From: Paraburkholderia edwinii
GTDB taxonomy: Bacteria > Pseudomonadota > Gammaproteobacteria > Burkholderiales > Burkholderiaceae
Assembly (NCBI RefSeq): GCF_019428685.1
Contig: NZ_CP080096.1
Coordinates: 2,666,001-2,730,000 of the forward strand
DNA: 64,000 nt
Direction of reading: 5' to 3'
Part shown: positions 46,687-56,176 of the stretch, piece by piece
Position numbering within the stretch: position 1 is the stretch's first letter
Layout of the letters: each line of letters opens with the position of its first letter
Position numbers and translations under genes: made by a program
Notes under the pieces: generated by a model
What the model was told of the DNA's origin: nothing
The model's database searches: none
Seen by the model: only the letters and a program-made list of their open reading frames with translations

Positions 46687-47967
46687 ATGCCCACGAATAC
46701 GCGTGACGCACTGCCGTATACGTCGATCGAATCGCATACCTCACTTGCGCAATATCGCTGGCGCGCGCTGATCGGCGTGACCTTCTGCTACCTCTTCTAT
46801 TACACCGGCCGGCAGACGCTTGGCTTCGCGGTCGCCGGCATCCAGCAGGATTTCGGCCTGTCGAAATATCAACTGGGCTGGATCAGCGCGACGATGCTGT
46901 GGTGTTACGCGGGCGGCCAGTTCATCAACGGCAATCTCGGCGACAAGCTCGGCGGTAAGACGATGATGATTGCCGGCGCGGTGCTGTCGCTGGCGGCGAA
47001 CTGGCTGTTCAGTTTCGGTCACGCGTTCGTATTCTTTCTGATCGCGTGGGGCATGAACGGCTTTTTCCAGTCGATGGGTTTCGCGCCCGGCAGCCGGCTA
47101 CTGTCGAACTGGTGGGGGCAGGAGCGGCGCGGATTCGTGTACGGCGTGTACGTCGGTTTCTCCGGATTTTCGTCCGTGCTCGCGTACGTATTGCCAGTGT
47201 TGATCCTCGGCACGCTGCATCTCGGCTGGCAGTGGATTTTCCGGCTCGCGCCGCTGTCGATGCTGCTCGGCGCGGTCGTGCTGTTGCTGTTCGTCGCGGA
47301 GAAGCCGGAAGCGACGCATGAAAGCGATCGCGACGGCGCCGCTGCGTCCACCGACGCCAGCGACGATCTCACCAGCGCGCAACGCTACGCGCTGGTGATG
47401 CGCAATTGGCGGCTCTACCTCATCGGGCTCGCGATCGGTTTCCAGAACGCGGCGCGTTATGCGCTGGTCGTATGGGTGCCGGTGCATTTTCTCGGCAGCG
47501 ACTGGAAGGCATCGTCAGCGCTGATCGATCCGAAGTGGATCACAGTTGCGCTGCCGGTCGGCATGGCGCTCGGCTCGCTGTCGAATAGCTGGATCTCCGA
47601 TGCGCTCTTCAAGGGCCGCCGCTATCTCGCGATCGTCTGGTACATGGTAATCGCCTCCGTGACGGCGATCTGCATGCTGTTCGCACCGCACGGCAGCGTG
47701 ATCGGCGTGATGCTGCTGTTCGCGTGCGGCTTTTTCACGTTCGGCCCGGCGTCGTCGTTCTGGGCGCTGTGCCCCGACATCTTTGGCCGCCGCGCGGCAG
47801 GCACCGCGACCGGGGTGCTCAACACGATGTCCTACCTCTTCGCAGGCTTCGGCGAACCCGTGATCGGACACGTGATTGACGCGACGCATCAAACGTCGGT
47901 GATCTTTCCGATCGTCGCGGGTCTGTGCGCGGCGAGCGCGGTGATGTCGATGGCGATCCGGCGTTAG
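46687..47967 (+). CDS. OPA-family MFS transporter, candidate phosphonoacetate importer
   Basis: 426 aa, 12 membrane segments. FCYLFYYTGRQTLGFAVAG and the SMGFAPGSRLLSNWW region match the organophosphate:phosphate antiporter family (GlpT/UhpT/PgtP). AGGAG precedes the ATG at 46687. Linked to phnA in one operon, so phosphonoacetate or a related phosphonate is the likely substrate; this is inference from context. Confidence 0.85.
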   Translation: MPTNTRDALPYTSIESHTSLAQYRWRALIGVTFCYLFYYTGRQTLGFAVAGIQQDFGLSKYQLGWISATMLWCYAGGQFINGNLGDKLGGKTMMIAGAVLSLAANWLFSFGHAFVFFLIAWGMNGFFQSMGFAPGSRLLSNWWGQERRGFVYGVYVGFSGFSSVLAYVLPVLILGTLHLGWQWIFRLAPLSMLLGAVVLLLFVAEKPEATHESDRDGAAASTDASDDLTSAQRYALVMRNWRLYLIGLAIGFQNAARYALVVWVPVHFLGSDWKASSALIDPKWITVALPVGMALGSLSNSWISDALFKGRRYLAIVWYMVIASVTAICMLFAPHGSVIGVMLLFACGFFTFGPASSFWALCPDIFGRRAAGTATGVLNTMSYLFAGFGEPVIGHVIDATHQTSVIFPIVAGLCAASAVMSMAIRR

Positions 47968-48409
47968 AACGTCTCGCTCGCCAGGACGTGCGTCAGAAGC
48001 GAGCGGACGTGCCTTGCGCGGCGACCGCGAGATCACCTGATGCGAGGAGCGGCGCGACACCGTGATCGCAGATCAGCGAAACTTTTTGCACACCATCGCG
48101 TGTACGTCGACCACAAAAACTATTTGAGCGCCGACACCGTACCGTCATCGTTGCTCCCTATATTCGTCAGTTGTCCGATCCTGACAATTACCGAACGACA
48201 GGGTTACGGGCGCGCAACAAGACATCCTTGAGCTTCCACGAGCGGGGTCTCGGCAGGCAGCCGTCCTAACGGGCGATATCGAGCATGGAGCGCGAACGAT
48301 GCAAGCGCATCGATCGTGACAAGCCATGCCGGTTCGCTGGACCATTCGGCTGCGGTGAACGCTATCGAAGGTATCGACGACCACCCCGAAAAGAAGGAGC
48401 ACCTGCATC
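47968..48409 (+). other. Intergenic region upstream of phospholipase C
   Basis: 442 bp without a convincing gene. An AT-richer stretch at 48100-48200 probably contains the plc promoter. No symmetrical operator stood out. Confidence 0.4.
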
Positions 48410-50797
48410 GTGAACTCCCGCCGCAAATTTCTACAACATTCCGCCACGGCCGGCCTGTCGGCTGCTGCGCTCAGCGTATTTCCACCCAGCATCCGTCGTG
48501 CGCTCGCGATTCCCGCGCATCACGAGACCGGCACGATCAAGGACGTCAAGCATGTCGTGATCCTGATGATGGAAAACCGCGCGTTCGACCACTACTTCGG
48601 CACCTATAAGGGTGTACGCGGCTATGGCGATCGCTTCACGATTCCGCTGCCGGACGGCCGTAAAGTGTGGCAGCAGATCGACGCCAACGGCAACGTGGAC
48701 CTGCCCTACCATCTGGACGAGACCAAGGGCAATGCGCAACGCGTGACCGGCACGCCGCATAGCTGGGTCGACACGCAAAACGCATGGGATGGTGGCCGCA
48801 TGGCTGCATGGCCGGTGTCCAAGAAGAACCAGACAATGGGCTACTTCGACACAGCTGAAATCCCGTTCCAGCGAGCGCTGGCCGAAGCATTCACCCTCTG
48901 CGACGATTACCACTGCGCGTTCCTTGGCGGCACGCACCCGAATCGCATCTTCCATTCCACCGGCACGAATGGTCCGGCGTTTGGCAAGACCTTCGTGAAC
49001 AACTTCAGCGGCGACTTCTCCGTCACCACGTCGGCATCGGCGTACTTCGACTGGAAGACCACCGCTGAGCGGCTGGAAGAGGCCGGCGTGACCTGGAAGG
49101 TGTATCAGAACATCAAGAACACCTACGGTTGCAACCCGCTGCTCGGCTTCCGGCAGTACCGCCAGGCGAACGAGGCGCTGCCGAAGGAGCGTCAGGTCAA
49201 CACGTCGCTGAGCCAGGCCGCCGAGCCGGTCTACAACCCCGCCGACGCCGCCGCGCAGCCGCTGATCAAGGGCTACGCGAATACCCTGCCGACCACGGAC
49301 ACCGACCCGAACACCAACGGCACCTTCGTCGAGGCGTTCGCCGACGATGTGAGAAACGGCCGTCTGCCGGAAGTCTCGTGGGTCGTTCCGACCGACGTCT
49401 ACTCCGAGCACCCGGGGCCTTCGAGCCCGGTGCAGGGCGCATGGTTCGTGCAGCAGTTTATCGACGCGTTGACCGCGGTGCCGGAGGTGTGGAGCAAGAC
49501 CGTCCTGCTGGTCAACTTCGACGAGAACGACGGCTTCTTCGACCACGTGCCGCCGGCTGCCGTCCCGTCGCCGAATGGTGACGGCACCTATTCCGGAAAG
49601 ACCACGCTGAACAGCGCCGAGCTGGGTGTCGAATACTTCACCCACCCGTACGTGACCCGCGCCGACACGGGTGCAACGCCCGACAGCCAGCCGGCCGCGC
49701 CGGACGGCAAGCCGTATGGCCCGGGTCCACGCGTGCCGCTGTGGGTGATTTCGCCGTGGAGCCGCGGCGGCTGGGTCAATTCGCAGACGTTCGATCACAC
49801 GTCGGTGCTGCGCTTCCTCGAAGCTCGCTTCGGCATCAAGGAAAGCAATATCTCGCCGTACCGCCGGCTGATCAACGGCGATCTGACTTCGGCGTTCAAC
49901 TTCGCGAGCCCGAACAACGAACCGCTGCCGACCCTCGCGGGCGAGAAGAGCAAGGCCGACGCCGATGCGTTGCGCGCCACGCAGCAGGCAATGGGCCAGA
50001 TCGTGCCGGACGCCGGCCGCGGCATGCCGAAGCAGGCGAGCGGCTTCCGTCCGTCGCGCGCGCTGCCGTACGAGCTGCACACCAGCGCGCACGTGGACGC
50101 GAGCGCCGGCACCGTCAAACTGCTATTCGCCAATACCGGTCGTCAGGGTGCGGTGTTCCATGTCTATGACAAGTTGCACCTGGACCGCGTGCCGAAACGT
50201 TACGCAGTCGAGCCGGGTAAGACGCTCGACGACGTGTGGGCGCCAACCTCCATGGACATGGGCAAGTACGACCTGTGGGTACTCGGCCCGAACGGCTACC
50301 ATCGCGAATTCAAGGGCGACCTCACCGCGCTGAACGGGCACCGGGCCGCCAATCTGGAAGCTCGCGTCGGTTACGGCTCCCTGACCGGCAACCTGCACCT
50401 TCAACTGCGCAACGACGGTGCTGGCCACGCGCAGTTCACCGTGAAATCCAACAAGGTCTACGGCGCGCTGCGGGCGCTCCCAGGTCTGCCGATTCCGGTC
50501 TTTGGCGAACGGCCGTTGGGCTTCGGCGGGTTCCCGGTGCCGGGCTTCGGCGCATGGCCGGCGCCCGCTCCGTTCCCGCAGAATGATCGCCTCGACCCAG
50601 GGCACAGCTGGACGGTCAGCACGAACAGCATCCTCCCGGTCGCGCTCTTCTGGAACCTTGCCCAGACCGGCTTCTGGTATGACTTCGAGATCACCAGCAG
50701 CACGGACCGCAGCTTCGTGCGTCGCATCGCCGGGCGTATCGAAACCGGCCGTCACTCGGTGAGCGATCCTGCGATGGGGATGATCGACGTCTTCTGA
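48410..50797 (+). CDS. Tat-exported phosphocholine-specific phospholipase C
   Basis: 795 aa from a GTG at 48410 with AAGGAG upstream. Twin-arginine signal SRRKFLQHSATAGLSAAAL, then the acid-phosphatase/PLC catalytic domain (VVILMMENRAFDHYFGT; GGTHPNRIFHSTG; NFDENDGFFDHVPP) and two C-terminal DUF756 domains. Cleaves phosphatidylcholine to diacylglycerol and phosphocholine outside the cytoplasm. Odd feature: a Pro/Gly-rich insertion, LPIPVFGERPLGFGGFPVPG and on to about residue 730, splits the second C-terminal domain. Confidence 0.92.
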   Translation: MNSRRKFLQHSATAGLSAAALSVFPPSIRRALAIPAHHETGTIKDVKHVVILMMENRAFDHYFGTYKGVRGYGDRFTIPLPDGRKVWQQIDANGNVDLPYHLDETKGNAQRVTGTPHSWVDTQNAWDGGRMAAWPVSKKNQTMGYFDTAEIPFQRALAEAFTLCDDYHCAFLGGTHPNRIFHSTGTNGPAFGKTFVNNFSGDFSVTTSASAYFDWKTTAERLEEAGVTWKVYQNIKNTYGCNPLLGFRQYRQANEALPKERQVNTSLSQAAEPVYNPADAAAQPLIKGYANTLPTTDTDPNTNGTFVEAFADDVRNGRLPEVSWVVPTDVYSEHPGPSSPVQGAWFVQQFIDALTAVPEVWSKTVLLVNFDENDGFFDHVPPAAVPSPNGDGTYSGKTTLNSAELGVEYFTHPYVTRADTGATPDSQPAAPDGKPYGPGPRVPLWVISPWSRGGWVNSQTFDHTSVLRFLEARFGIKESNISPYRRLINGDLTSAFNFASPNNEPLPTLAGEKSKADADALRATQQAMGQIVPDAGRGMPKQASGFRPSRALPYELHTSAHVDASAGTVKLLFANTGRQGAVFHVYDKLHLDRVPKRYAVEPGKTLDDVWAPTSMDMGKYDLWVLGPNGYHREFKGDLTALNGHRAANLEARVGYGSLTGNLHLQLRNDGAGHAQFTVKSNKVYGALRALPGLPIPVFGERPLGFGGFPVPGFGAWPAPAPFPQNDRLDPGHSWTVSTNSILPVALFWNLAQTGFWYDFEITSSTDRSFVRRIAGRIETGRHSVSDPAMGMIDVF

Positions 50798-50813
50798 TCG
50801 AAGATGAGAGGTT

Positions 50814-50845
50814 GAGAGGCACCGGGCATTAGCCCGGTGCCTCTC
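50814..50845 (+). terminator. Perfect 14-bp terminator hairpin after phospholipase C
   Basis: GAGAGGCACCGGGC pairs with GCCCGGTGCCTCTC around ATTA, 17 bp after the plc stop codon. Confidence 0.8.
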
Positions 50846-50856
50846 GTGCATTGAGG

Positions 50857-50888
50857 GAATCGGTGAATCGGTGAATTGTTGAATCGGG
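50857..50888 (+). repeat. Four 8-bp tandem repeats
   Basis: GAATCGGT, GAATCGGT, GAATTGTT, GAATCGGG in direct register, between the plc terminator and the uvrA2 start. Confidence 0.6.
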
Positions 50889-51008
50889 GAGTCGACCCAG
50901 GGCCATTCGAAGGTCACTGGCATCATTGCCACATGCCCCTCGGGCATGCTCCGTGCAACTTCACTAGCGTTGGCCCCCCAGGGTCATGCTTATTCGCCCC
51001 TCATCGAT

Positions 51009-53696
51009 ATGGACACCATCCACAACCGGGCTCGCCCGGCGCCGCCGCCGTCCGGGGAACCCGCCTTCACTGGCTTCGTGCGGGTGCGCGGTGCTCGCGA
51101 ACACAATCTGAAAAACATCGATGTGCAGATTCCGCGTGATGCGCTGGTCGTCTTCACTGGCGTGTCCGGATCGGGCAAATCATCGCTGGCATTTGGAACG
51201 TTGTACGCCGAAGCGCAGCGGCGCTATTTCGAATCGGTCGCGCCGTATGCCCGGCGTCTGATCGAGCAGGTTGGCGTGCCCGAAGTGGACGCCATTGAAG
51301 GCCTGCCGCCCGCGGTCGCGTTGCAGCAGCAGCGCGGCACGCCGAGCGCGCGCTCGTCGGTTGGCAGCGTGACCACGCTGTCGAGTCTCGTGCGCATGCT
51401 CTATTCGCGCACGGGCGACTACCCGCCGAAGCAGCCCATGCTGTTCGCCGAGGATTTCTCGCCGAACACGGTGCAAGGCGCCTGTCCGACTTGCCATGGA
51501 CTTGGCCGCGTGTACGAGGTCACCGAAAAATCGATGGTGCCCGACGACTCGCTGACCATCCGCGAGCGCGCAATCGCTGCATGGCCGCCCGCGTGGCACG
51601 GACAAAACCTGCGCGACATTCTGGTGACCCTTGGCTACGACGTCGATAAGCCGTGGCGCGATTTGCCAAAGAAAGACCGCGACTGGATTCTCTTCACCGA
51701 CGAACAGCCGACTGCGCCCGTCTACGCCGGACTCACACCGAAAGAAACGCGTGCCGCGCTCAAGCGCAAGGACGAGCCAAGCTATCAAGGCACATTCACC
51801 GGTGCACGCCGCTATGTGCTGCACACTTTCGCGAACACGCAAAGCGCGCTGATGAAAAAGCGCGTGTCGCAATTCATGATCGGCAGCGTCTGTCCGGCCT
51901 GTCAAGGCAAGCGGCTCAAGAAGGAAGCGCTGTCGGTGAAATTCGCCGGGCTCGATATCGGCGCGTTCGCTCAGTTGCCGCTAGCCAGACTTGCCGGGAT
52001 GCTCGAGCCGATCGCGCGCGGCGAATGGCCCGAGCCGGATGCCGCTCATTCGGGTAAAGGCGTCGGCAAAGGCAGCGTGCTCAGCAGAAGCGCGATGCGC
52101 GATGCCGTCGATAAACGGATCGCTGCAGGCGGGTCCGCGCATAAAGCCTCGCCCGACGTGCGGCGCACACCCAACCTGTCCGAGGAAAAACGCGTCGCCG
52201 CGCAACGCATTGCGGCCGAATTGCTCGAACGCCTGACGACGCTGGTCGATCTGGGCCTGGGGTATCTCGCGCTGGAGCGCAGTACGCCCACCCTGTCATC
52301 CGGCGAACTGCAGCGCTTGCGACTCGCCACGCAGTTATCGTCGCAGTTGTTCGGCGTCGTGTATGTGCTCGACGAGCCATCGGCCGGCCTGCACCCCGCA
52401 GATGGTGAAGCGCTCTTCAGCGCGCTGCAGAGCCTGAAGGCCGCGGGAAATTCGCTGTTTGTCGTCGAACACGATCTGCAGGTGATGCGCCGCGCCGACT
52501 GGCTCGTCGATGTCGGTCCCGCGGCCGGCGAAGCCGGCGGCCATGTGGTCTATAGTGGGCCGCCCGCCGGCCTCGCGAAGATCGAAGCGTCACATACCCG
52601 CCGACATCTGTTTGCGCCGCCCGCGCCCGTCGCGCGCGTGACGCGCGAACCGGCCGGCTGGCTGCGGCTCGTCGGCATCACGCGCAATAATCTGCATGGG
52701 CTGGACGCGGCGTTTCCGCTCGGCTGTCTGACTGCTGTCACGGGCGTGTCGGGCTCGGGCAAATCGAGCCTCGTGAGCCAGGCGTTGCCGGAACTGGTCG
52801 CTAGCCACCTTGGACGCGCCTTTGAAAAGCCTGACGACGACGAGCAGGATCCGCTGCTCGCGGGCGCGAGCGCGCCGACCGGCGGCCGCATTGCCGAAGG
52901 CATGGACGCACTGCGCCGCCTCGTGCGCGTCGATCAGAAACCGATCGGCCGCACGCCGCGTTCCAATCTCGCCACCTACACCGGCCTCTTCGACCACGTG
53001 CGCAAGCTGTTCGCCGACACGCCACTGGCTCGCAAGCGTCGCTACGGTGCGGGCCGCTTCTCGTTCAATGCGGTGCAAGGCCGTTGCCCGACGTGTGAAG
53101 GCGAAGGCTTTGTCAGCGTCGAACTCCTGTTCCTGCCAAGCGTCTATGCGCCCTGCTCGACCTGTGGCGGCACGCGCTACAACACGCAGACGCTAGAAGT
53201 GACGTGGCGCGATAAGAACATCGCGGAGGTGCTCGGCTTGACCGTCGATGCGGCCTGCGATTTCTTCGCCGATGAAGCCAGCGTGATGCGCGCACTGAAC
53301 GTGCTGCGTGACATCGGCCTCGGCTATCTGCGGCTCGGTCAACCCGCCACCGAATTGTCCGGTGGCGAAGCTCAGCGCATCAAGCTCGCCACGGAACTGC
53401 AACGCGCGCAACGCGGCGACACGCTGTATATCCTCGACGAACCGACCACCGGTCTGCATCCCGCCGACGTCGACCGGCTAATGGTGCAACTGCAGGGACT
53501 CGTGGATGCCGGCAATACCGTCGTCGTGGTGGAGCACGACATGCGGGTCGCCGCGCAAAGCGACTGGGTTGTCGACGTCGGCCCGGGTGCAGGCGGTGCC
53601 GGCGGCAAGATCGTGGCGAGCGGCACACCGGGCCAGGTTGTGCGAGCGAAGGAAAGCCGCACCGCGGAGTATTTGAGGCAGCACCTCGTGGTATGA
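51009..53696 (+). CDS. uvrA2: UvrA2-type excinuclease ABC ATPase
   Basis: 895 aa from the ATG at 51009. Two ABC modules, each with [11 protein letters not shown]alker A and LSSGELQRL / [12 protein letters not shown] signatures, and zinc-finger cysteines ([22 protein letters not shown]). After the first Walker A the sequence goes from the adenine-binding part straight to [11 protein letters not shown], lacking the about 100-residue UvrB-binding domain of standard UvrA. This marks it as UvrA2, implicated in drug or adduct tolerance rather than UvrB loading. Contains a Gly/Ser/Lys-rich insertion near residue 360. Confidence 0.9.
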   Translation: MDTIHNRARPAPPPSGEPAFTGFVRVRGAREHNLKNIDVQIPRDALVVFTGVSGSGKSSLAFGTLYAEAQRRYFESVAPYARRLIEQVGVPEVDAIEGLPPAVALQQQRGTPSARSSVGSVTTLSSLVRMLYSRTGDYPPKQPMLFAEDFSPNTVQGACPTCHGLGRVYEVTEKSMVPDDSLTIRERAIAAWPPAWHGQNLRDILVTLGYDVDKPWRDLPKKDRDWILFTDEQPTAPVYAGLTPKETRAALKRKDEPSYQGTFTGARRYVLHTFANTQSALMKKRVSQFMIGSVCPACQGKRLKKEALSVKFAGLDIGAFAQLPLARLAGMLEPIARGEWPEPDAAHSGKGVGKGSVLSRSAMRDAVDKRIAAGGSAHKASPDVRRTPNLSEEKRVAAQRIAAELLERLTTLVDLGLGYLALERSTPTLSSGELQRLRLATQLSSQLFGVVYVLDEPSAGLHPADGEALFSALQSLKAAGNSLFVVEHDLQVMRRADWLVDVGPAAGEAGGHVVYSGPPAGLAKIEASHTRRHLFAPPAPVARVTREPAGWLRLVGITRNNLHGLDAAFPLGCLTAVTGVSGSGKSSLVSQALPELVASHLGRAFEKPDDDEQDPLLAGASAPTGGRIAEGMDALRRLVRVDQKPIGRTPRSNLATYTGLFDHVRKLFADTPLARKRRYGAGRFSFNAVQGRCPTCEGEGFVSVELLFLPSVYAPCSTCGGTRYNTQTLEVTWRDKNIAEVLGLTVDAACDFFADEASVMRALNVLRDIGLGYLRLGQPATELSGGEAQRIKLATELQRAQRGDTLYILDEPTTGLHPADVDRLMVQLQGLVDAGNTVVVVEHDMRVAAQSDWVVDVGPGAGGAGGKIVASGTPGQVVRAKESRTAEYLRQHLVV

Positions 53697-53908
53697 AAGA
53701 AGCAAGTGTGTACGCTAGCGAGCGCCGGGCTTTTTCAGGAAGCCGTAGCCGACCCGCGCCGGCCGGCAATACCTCTTAAAGCTGCCGTTCAGTATGTAGC
53801 AGACCCAGACCGCCTCGCGATGCGCAATGGCTTTCGGGTCAGCCTCGATGAATACAAAGCGGGGCCAACGATTGGGTCGGCCCCGCTCTTCCAACACTTC
53901 TGCAACTG
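53697..53908. other. Gap without recognisable genes
   Basis: 212 bp after uvrA2. An open frame on the minus strand (about 53715-53897) has no family resemblance I can name. Confidence 0.35.
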
Positions 53909-54124
53909 CTAGCGCCGCCGAGCGTCTCTCATCATCGCTGCCAGGATATATCCGGCAATCCGGGGATTCTCCTTGATTCGCCGCGTACTGTAGCCGTACC
54001 AGTCATAACCGTATGGCACATAGACACGCACATTAAACCCTTGCGCAAGCAGAGCGTCTCGCAGCTGTTCGCACACCCCCAGCAACATCTGAAACTCGAA
54101 ATCAGCCATATCACGCGGGCTCAC
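53909..54124 (-). pseudogene. 3' remnant of a proline dehydrogenase gene
   Basis: The 71 codons encode DFEFQMLLGVCEQLRDALL followed by VRVYVPYGYDWYGYSTRRIKENP, which is the conserved C-terminal end of proline dehydrogenases (substrate-binding Arg pair and FAD-side Tyr region). Nothing of the preceding about 230 residues of a monofunctional enzyme is found upstream, where the sulfatase gene begins on the other strand. A truncated relic. Confidence 0.75.
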
Positions 54125-54204
54125 TTGCTTTGCAGAAAAAGTTGCTTCGACAACGTCGTACGGATCGCTACCATCTCGCGTTCAGACAACGATCAATAGA
54201 ACAA

Positions 54205-56163
54205 ATGACAACGCCCAGATCGCATTTATCCGCAGTCCGTAACGGTTTCAGGCTGGGTACGCTCGGCGCAGCCGTCGTTAGCCTCATCGCACTCGTGTCG
54301 TGTTCCGGCGAAGATTCCGTCTCGCCGCAAGCGTCCACACCAGTAGTCGCAAAACGCCCGAACATCCTTTACATCATGGCGGACGATCTGGGTTACTCGG
54401 ACATTCATGCGTTCGGCGGTGAGATCAACACGCCGAATCTCGATGCACTCGTGCAGTCCGGCCGCATCCTGACGAACCATCACACCGGCACCGTCTGCGC
54501 GATCACGCGGTCGATGCTGATTTCGGGCACCGATCACCATCTGGTCGGCGAAGGCACGATGGGCGCGCCCACCGATGAGCGTAAAGGCCTACCGGGTTAC
54601 GAAGGCTATCTGAACGACCGCGCGTTATCCGTGGCGCAACTGCTGAAGGATGGCGGATATCACACGTATATGGCGGGCAAGTGGCACATCGGTTCGGGGA
54701 TCGTCGGCAGCGCGACGGGCGGCGGCCAGACGCCGGACCAATGGGGATTCGAGCACAGCTATGCGCTGCTCGGGGGCGCGGCGACCAATCACTTCGCGCA
54801 CGAACCAGCCGGCTCGAAGAACTACACGGAAGACGGCCAGTACGTGCAGCCTGGCCAGCCCGGTCAACCAGGCGGCGCCGGTGGCAGCCCGGCCCTGTTC
54901 TACTCGACCGATTTCTATACGCAACGCCTGATCTCGTACATCGACTCCAATAAGGGCGACGGCAAGCCATTCTTCGCGTACGCGGCCTACACATCGCCAC
55001 ACTGGCCGTTGCAGGTGCCAGAGCCGTATCTCCACAACTACGTCGGCAAATATGACGGCGGTTACGATGTGATCCGCGCGGCGCGGATTGCGCGGCAGAA
55101 GGCGCTCGGCATCATCCCGGCCGACTTCAACCCGTATCCGGGCGCGACCGAAACGCTGAGCGCGTCCGCGGGCACCACCAACAACGGCACGGTCAATGCG
55201 AAGTACGTGAGCGCCGTACATAGCACCGTGCAGGGCTATACGGACTATGGTCCCGGCTACGTGAACAAGTCGTGGGCGAGCCTCTCCGCTGACGAGAGGA
55301 AAGCGCAGGCGCGTTATATGGAGATCTACGCCGGCATGGTCGAGAACCTCGACCACAACATCGGCTTGCTGATCCAGCATCTGAAGGACATTGGCGAGTA
55401 CGACAACACGTTCATCATGTTTCAGTCGGATAACGGCGCGGAAGGCTGGCCGATCGACTCCGGCGCCGACCCGACCGCCACCGACACTGCGAACGCCGCC
55501 GATCCGGTGTATTCGACGCTCGGCAGCGACAACGGCCTGCAAAACGCGCAGCGCCTGCAGTACGGCTTGCGTTGGGCCGAAGTCAGCGCGACCCCGTTCC
55601 GGCTGACGAAGGGCTACTCGGGCGAAGGCGGCGTATCGACACCTCTACTCGTGCATTTGCCCGGCCAGACCGCACAGAAGCCGACCTTGAGCGTCTTCAC
55701 GCACGTCACCGACAACACCGCCACATTCCTCGCGGTTGCGGGCATCACACCGCCGACGCAAGCCGCGCCTGCGCTGATCAACTCGCTGACGGGTGTCGAT
55801 CAGAACAAGGGTAAGGTCGTCTACAACAACCGCTATGTGTATCCGGTCACCGGAAAATCGCTGTTGCCGCTCCTGACCGATCAGTCGAGCGCCGACGTGC
55901 ATACCGCGTCGTTCGGCGACGAAGCGTACGGCCGTGGCTATCTGCGCAGCGCGGACGGCAAATGGAAAGCGTTGTGGACAGAGCCGCCGCTCGGACCGGT
56001 GGACGGTCACTGGCAGCTCTACGACATGACGACGGATCGTGGCGAAACGACGGACGTGGCCGCGCAGAATCCATCGATCATCGATGAACTCGTGCAGCAG
56101 TGGAACACATACATGACGGGCGTCGGCGGCGTCGAACCACTGCGACCGCGCGGCTACTACTGA
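54205..56163 (+). CDS. Sulfatase-family lipoprotein with non-canonical CAITR motif
   Basis: 652 aa from the ATG at 54205. Signal peptide ends in LIALVSC, a lipobox. The arylsulfatase core is clear: NILYIMADDLGYSDIHAFGG metal site, YMAGKWHIG, FQSDNGAEGW, C-terminal GYLRSADGKWKALW. The cysteine to be converted to formylglycine lies in C98-A-I-T-R102, where the normal CxPxR proline is isoleucine. A collagen-like QPGQPGQPGGAGG insert lies near residue 240. Hydrolysis of sulfate esters at the cell envelope is expected. The next gene is a formylglycine-generating enzyme. Confidence 0.88.
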   Translation: MTTPRSHLSAVRNGFRLGTLGAAVVSLIALVSCSGEDSVSPQASTPVVAKRPNILYIMADDLGYSDIHAFGGEINTPNLDALVQSGRILTNHHTGTVCAITRSMLISGTDHHLVGEGTMGAPTDERKGLPGYEGYLNDRALSVAQLLKDGGYHTYMAGKWHIGSGIVGSATGGGQTPDQWGFEHSYALLGGAATNHFAHEPAGSKNYTEDGQYVQPGQPGQPGGAGGSPALFYSTDFYTQRLISYIDSNKGDGKPFFAYAAYTSPHWPLQVPEPYLHNYVGKYDGGYDVIRAARIARQKALGIIPADFNPYPGATETLSASAGTTNNGTVNAKYVSAVHSTVQGYTDYGPGYVNKSWASLSADERKAQARYMEIYAGMVENLDHNIGLLIQHLKDIGEYDNTFIMFQSDNGAEGWPIDSGADPTATDTANAADPVYSTLGSDNGLQNAQRLQYGLRWAEVSATPFRLTKGYSGEGGVSTPLLVHLPGQTAQKPTLSVFTHVTDNTATFLAVAGITPPTQAAPALINSLTGVDQNKGKVVYNNRYVYPVTGKSLLPLLTDQSSADVHTASFGDEAYGRGYLRSADGKWKALWTEPPLGPVDGHWQLYDMTTDRGETTDVAAQNPSIIDELVQQWNTYMTGVGGVEPLRPRGYY

Positions 56164-56176
56164 GCGAGCGATCGTC

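Noticed and set aside
48431..50092. 553-codon open frame opposite phospholipase C
   Set aside because: Antisense shadow with Arg/Val-rich composition and no recognisable motif.
53715..53897. 60-codon minus-strand frame next to the proline dehydrogenase remnant
   Set aside because: No similarity that I can name and no clear ribosome-binding site.
54625..55542. 305-codon minus-strand frame opposite the sulfatase
   Set aside because: Mirror-frame composition and no family resemblance.
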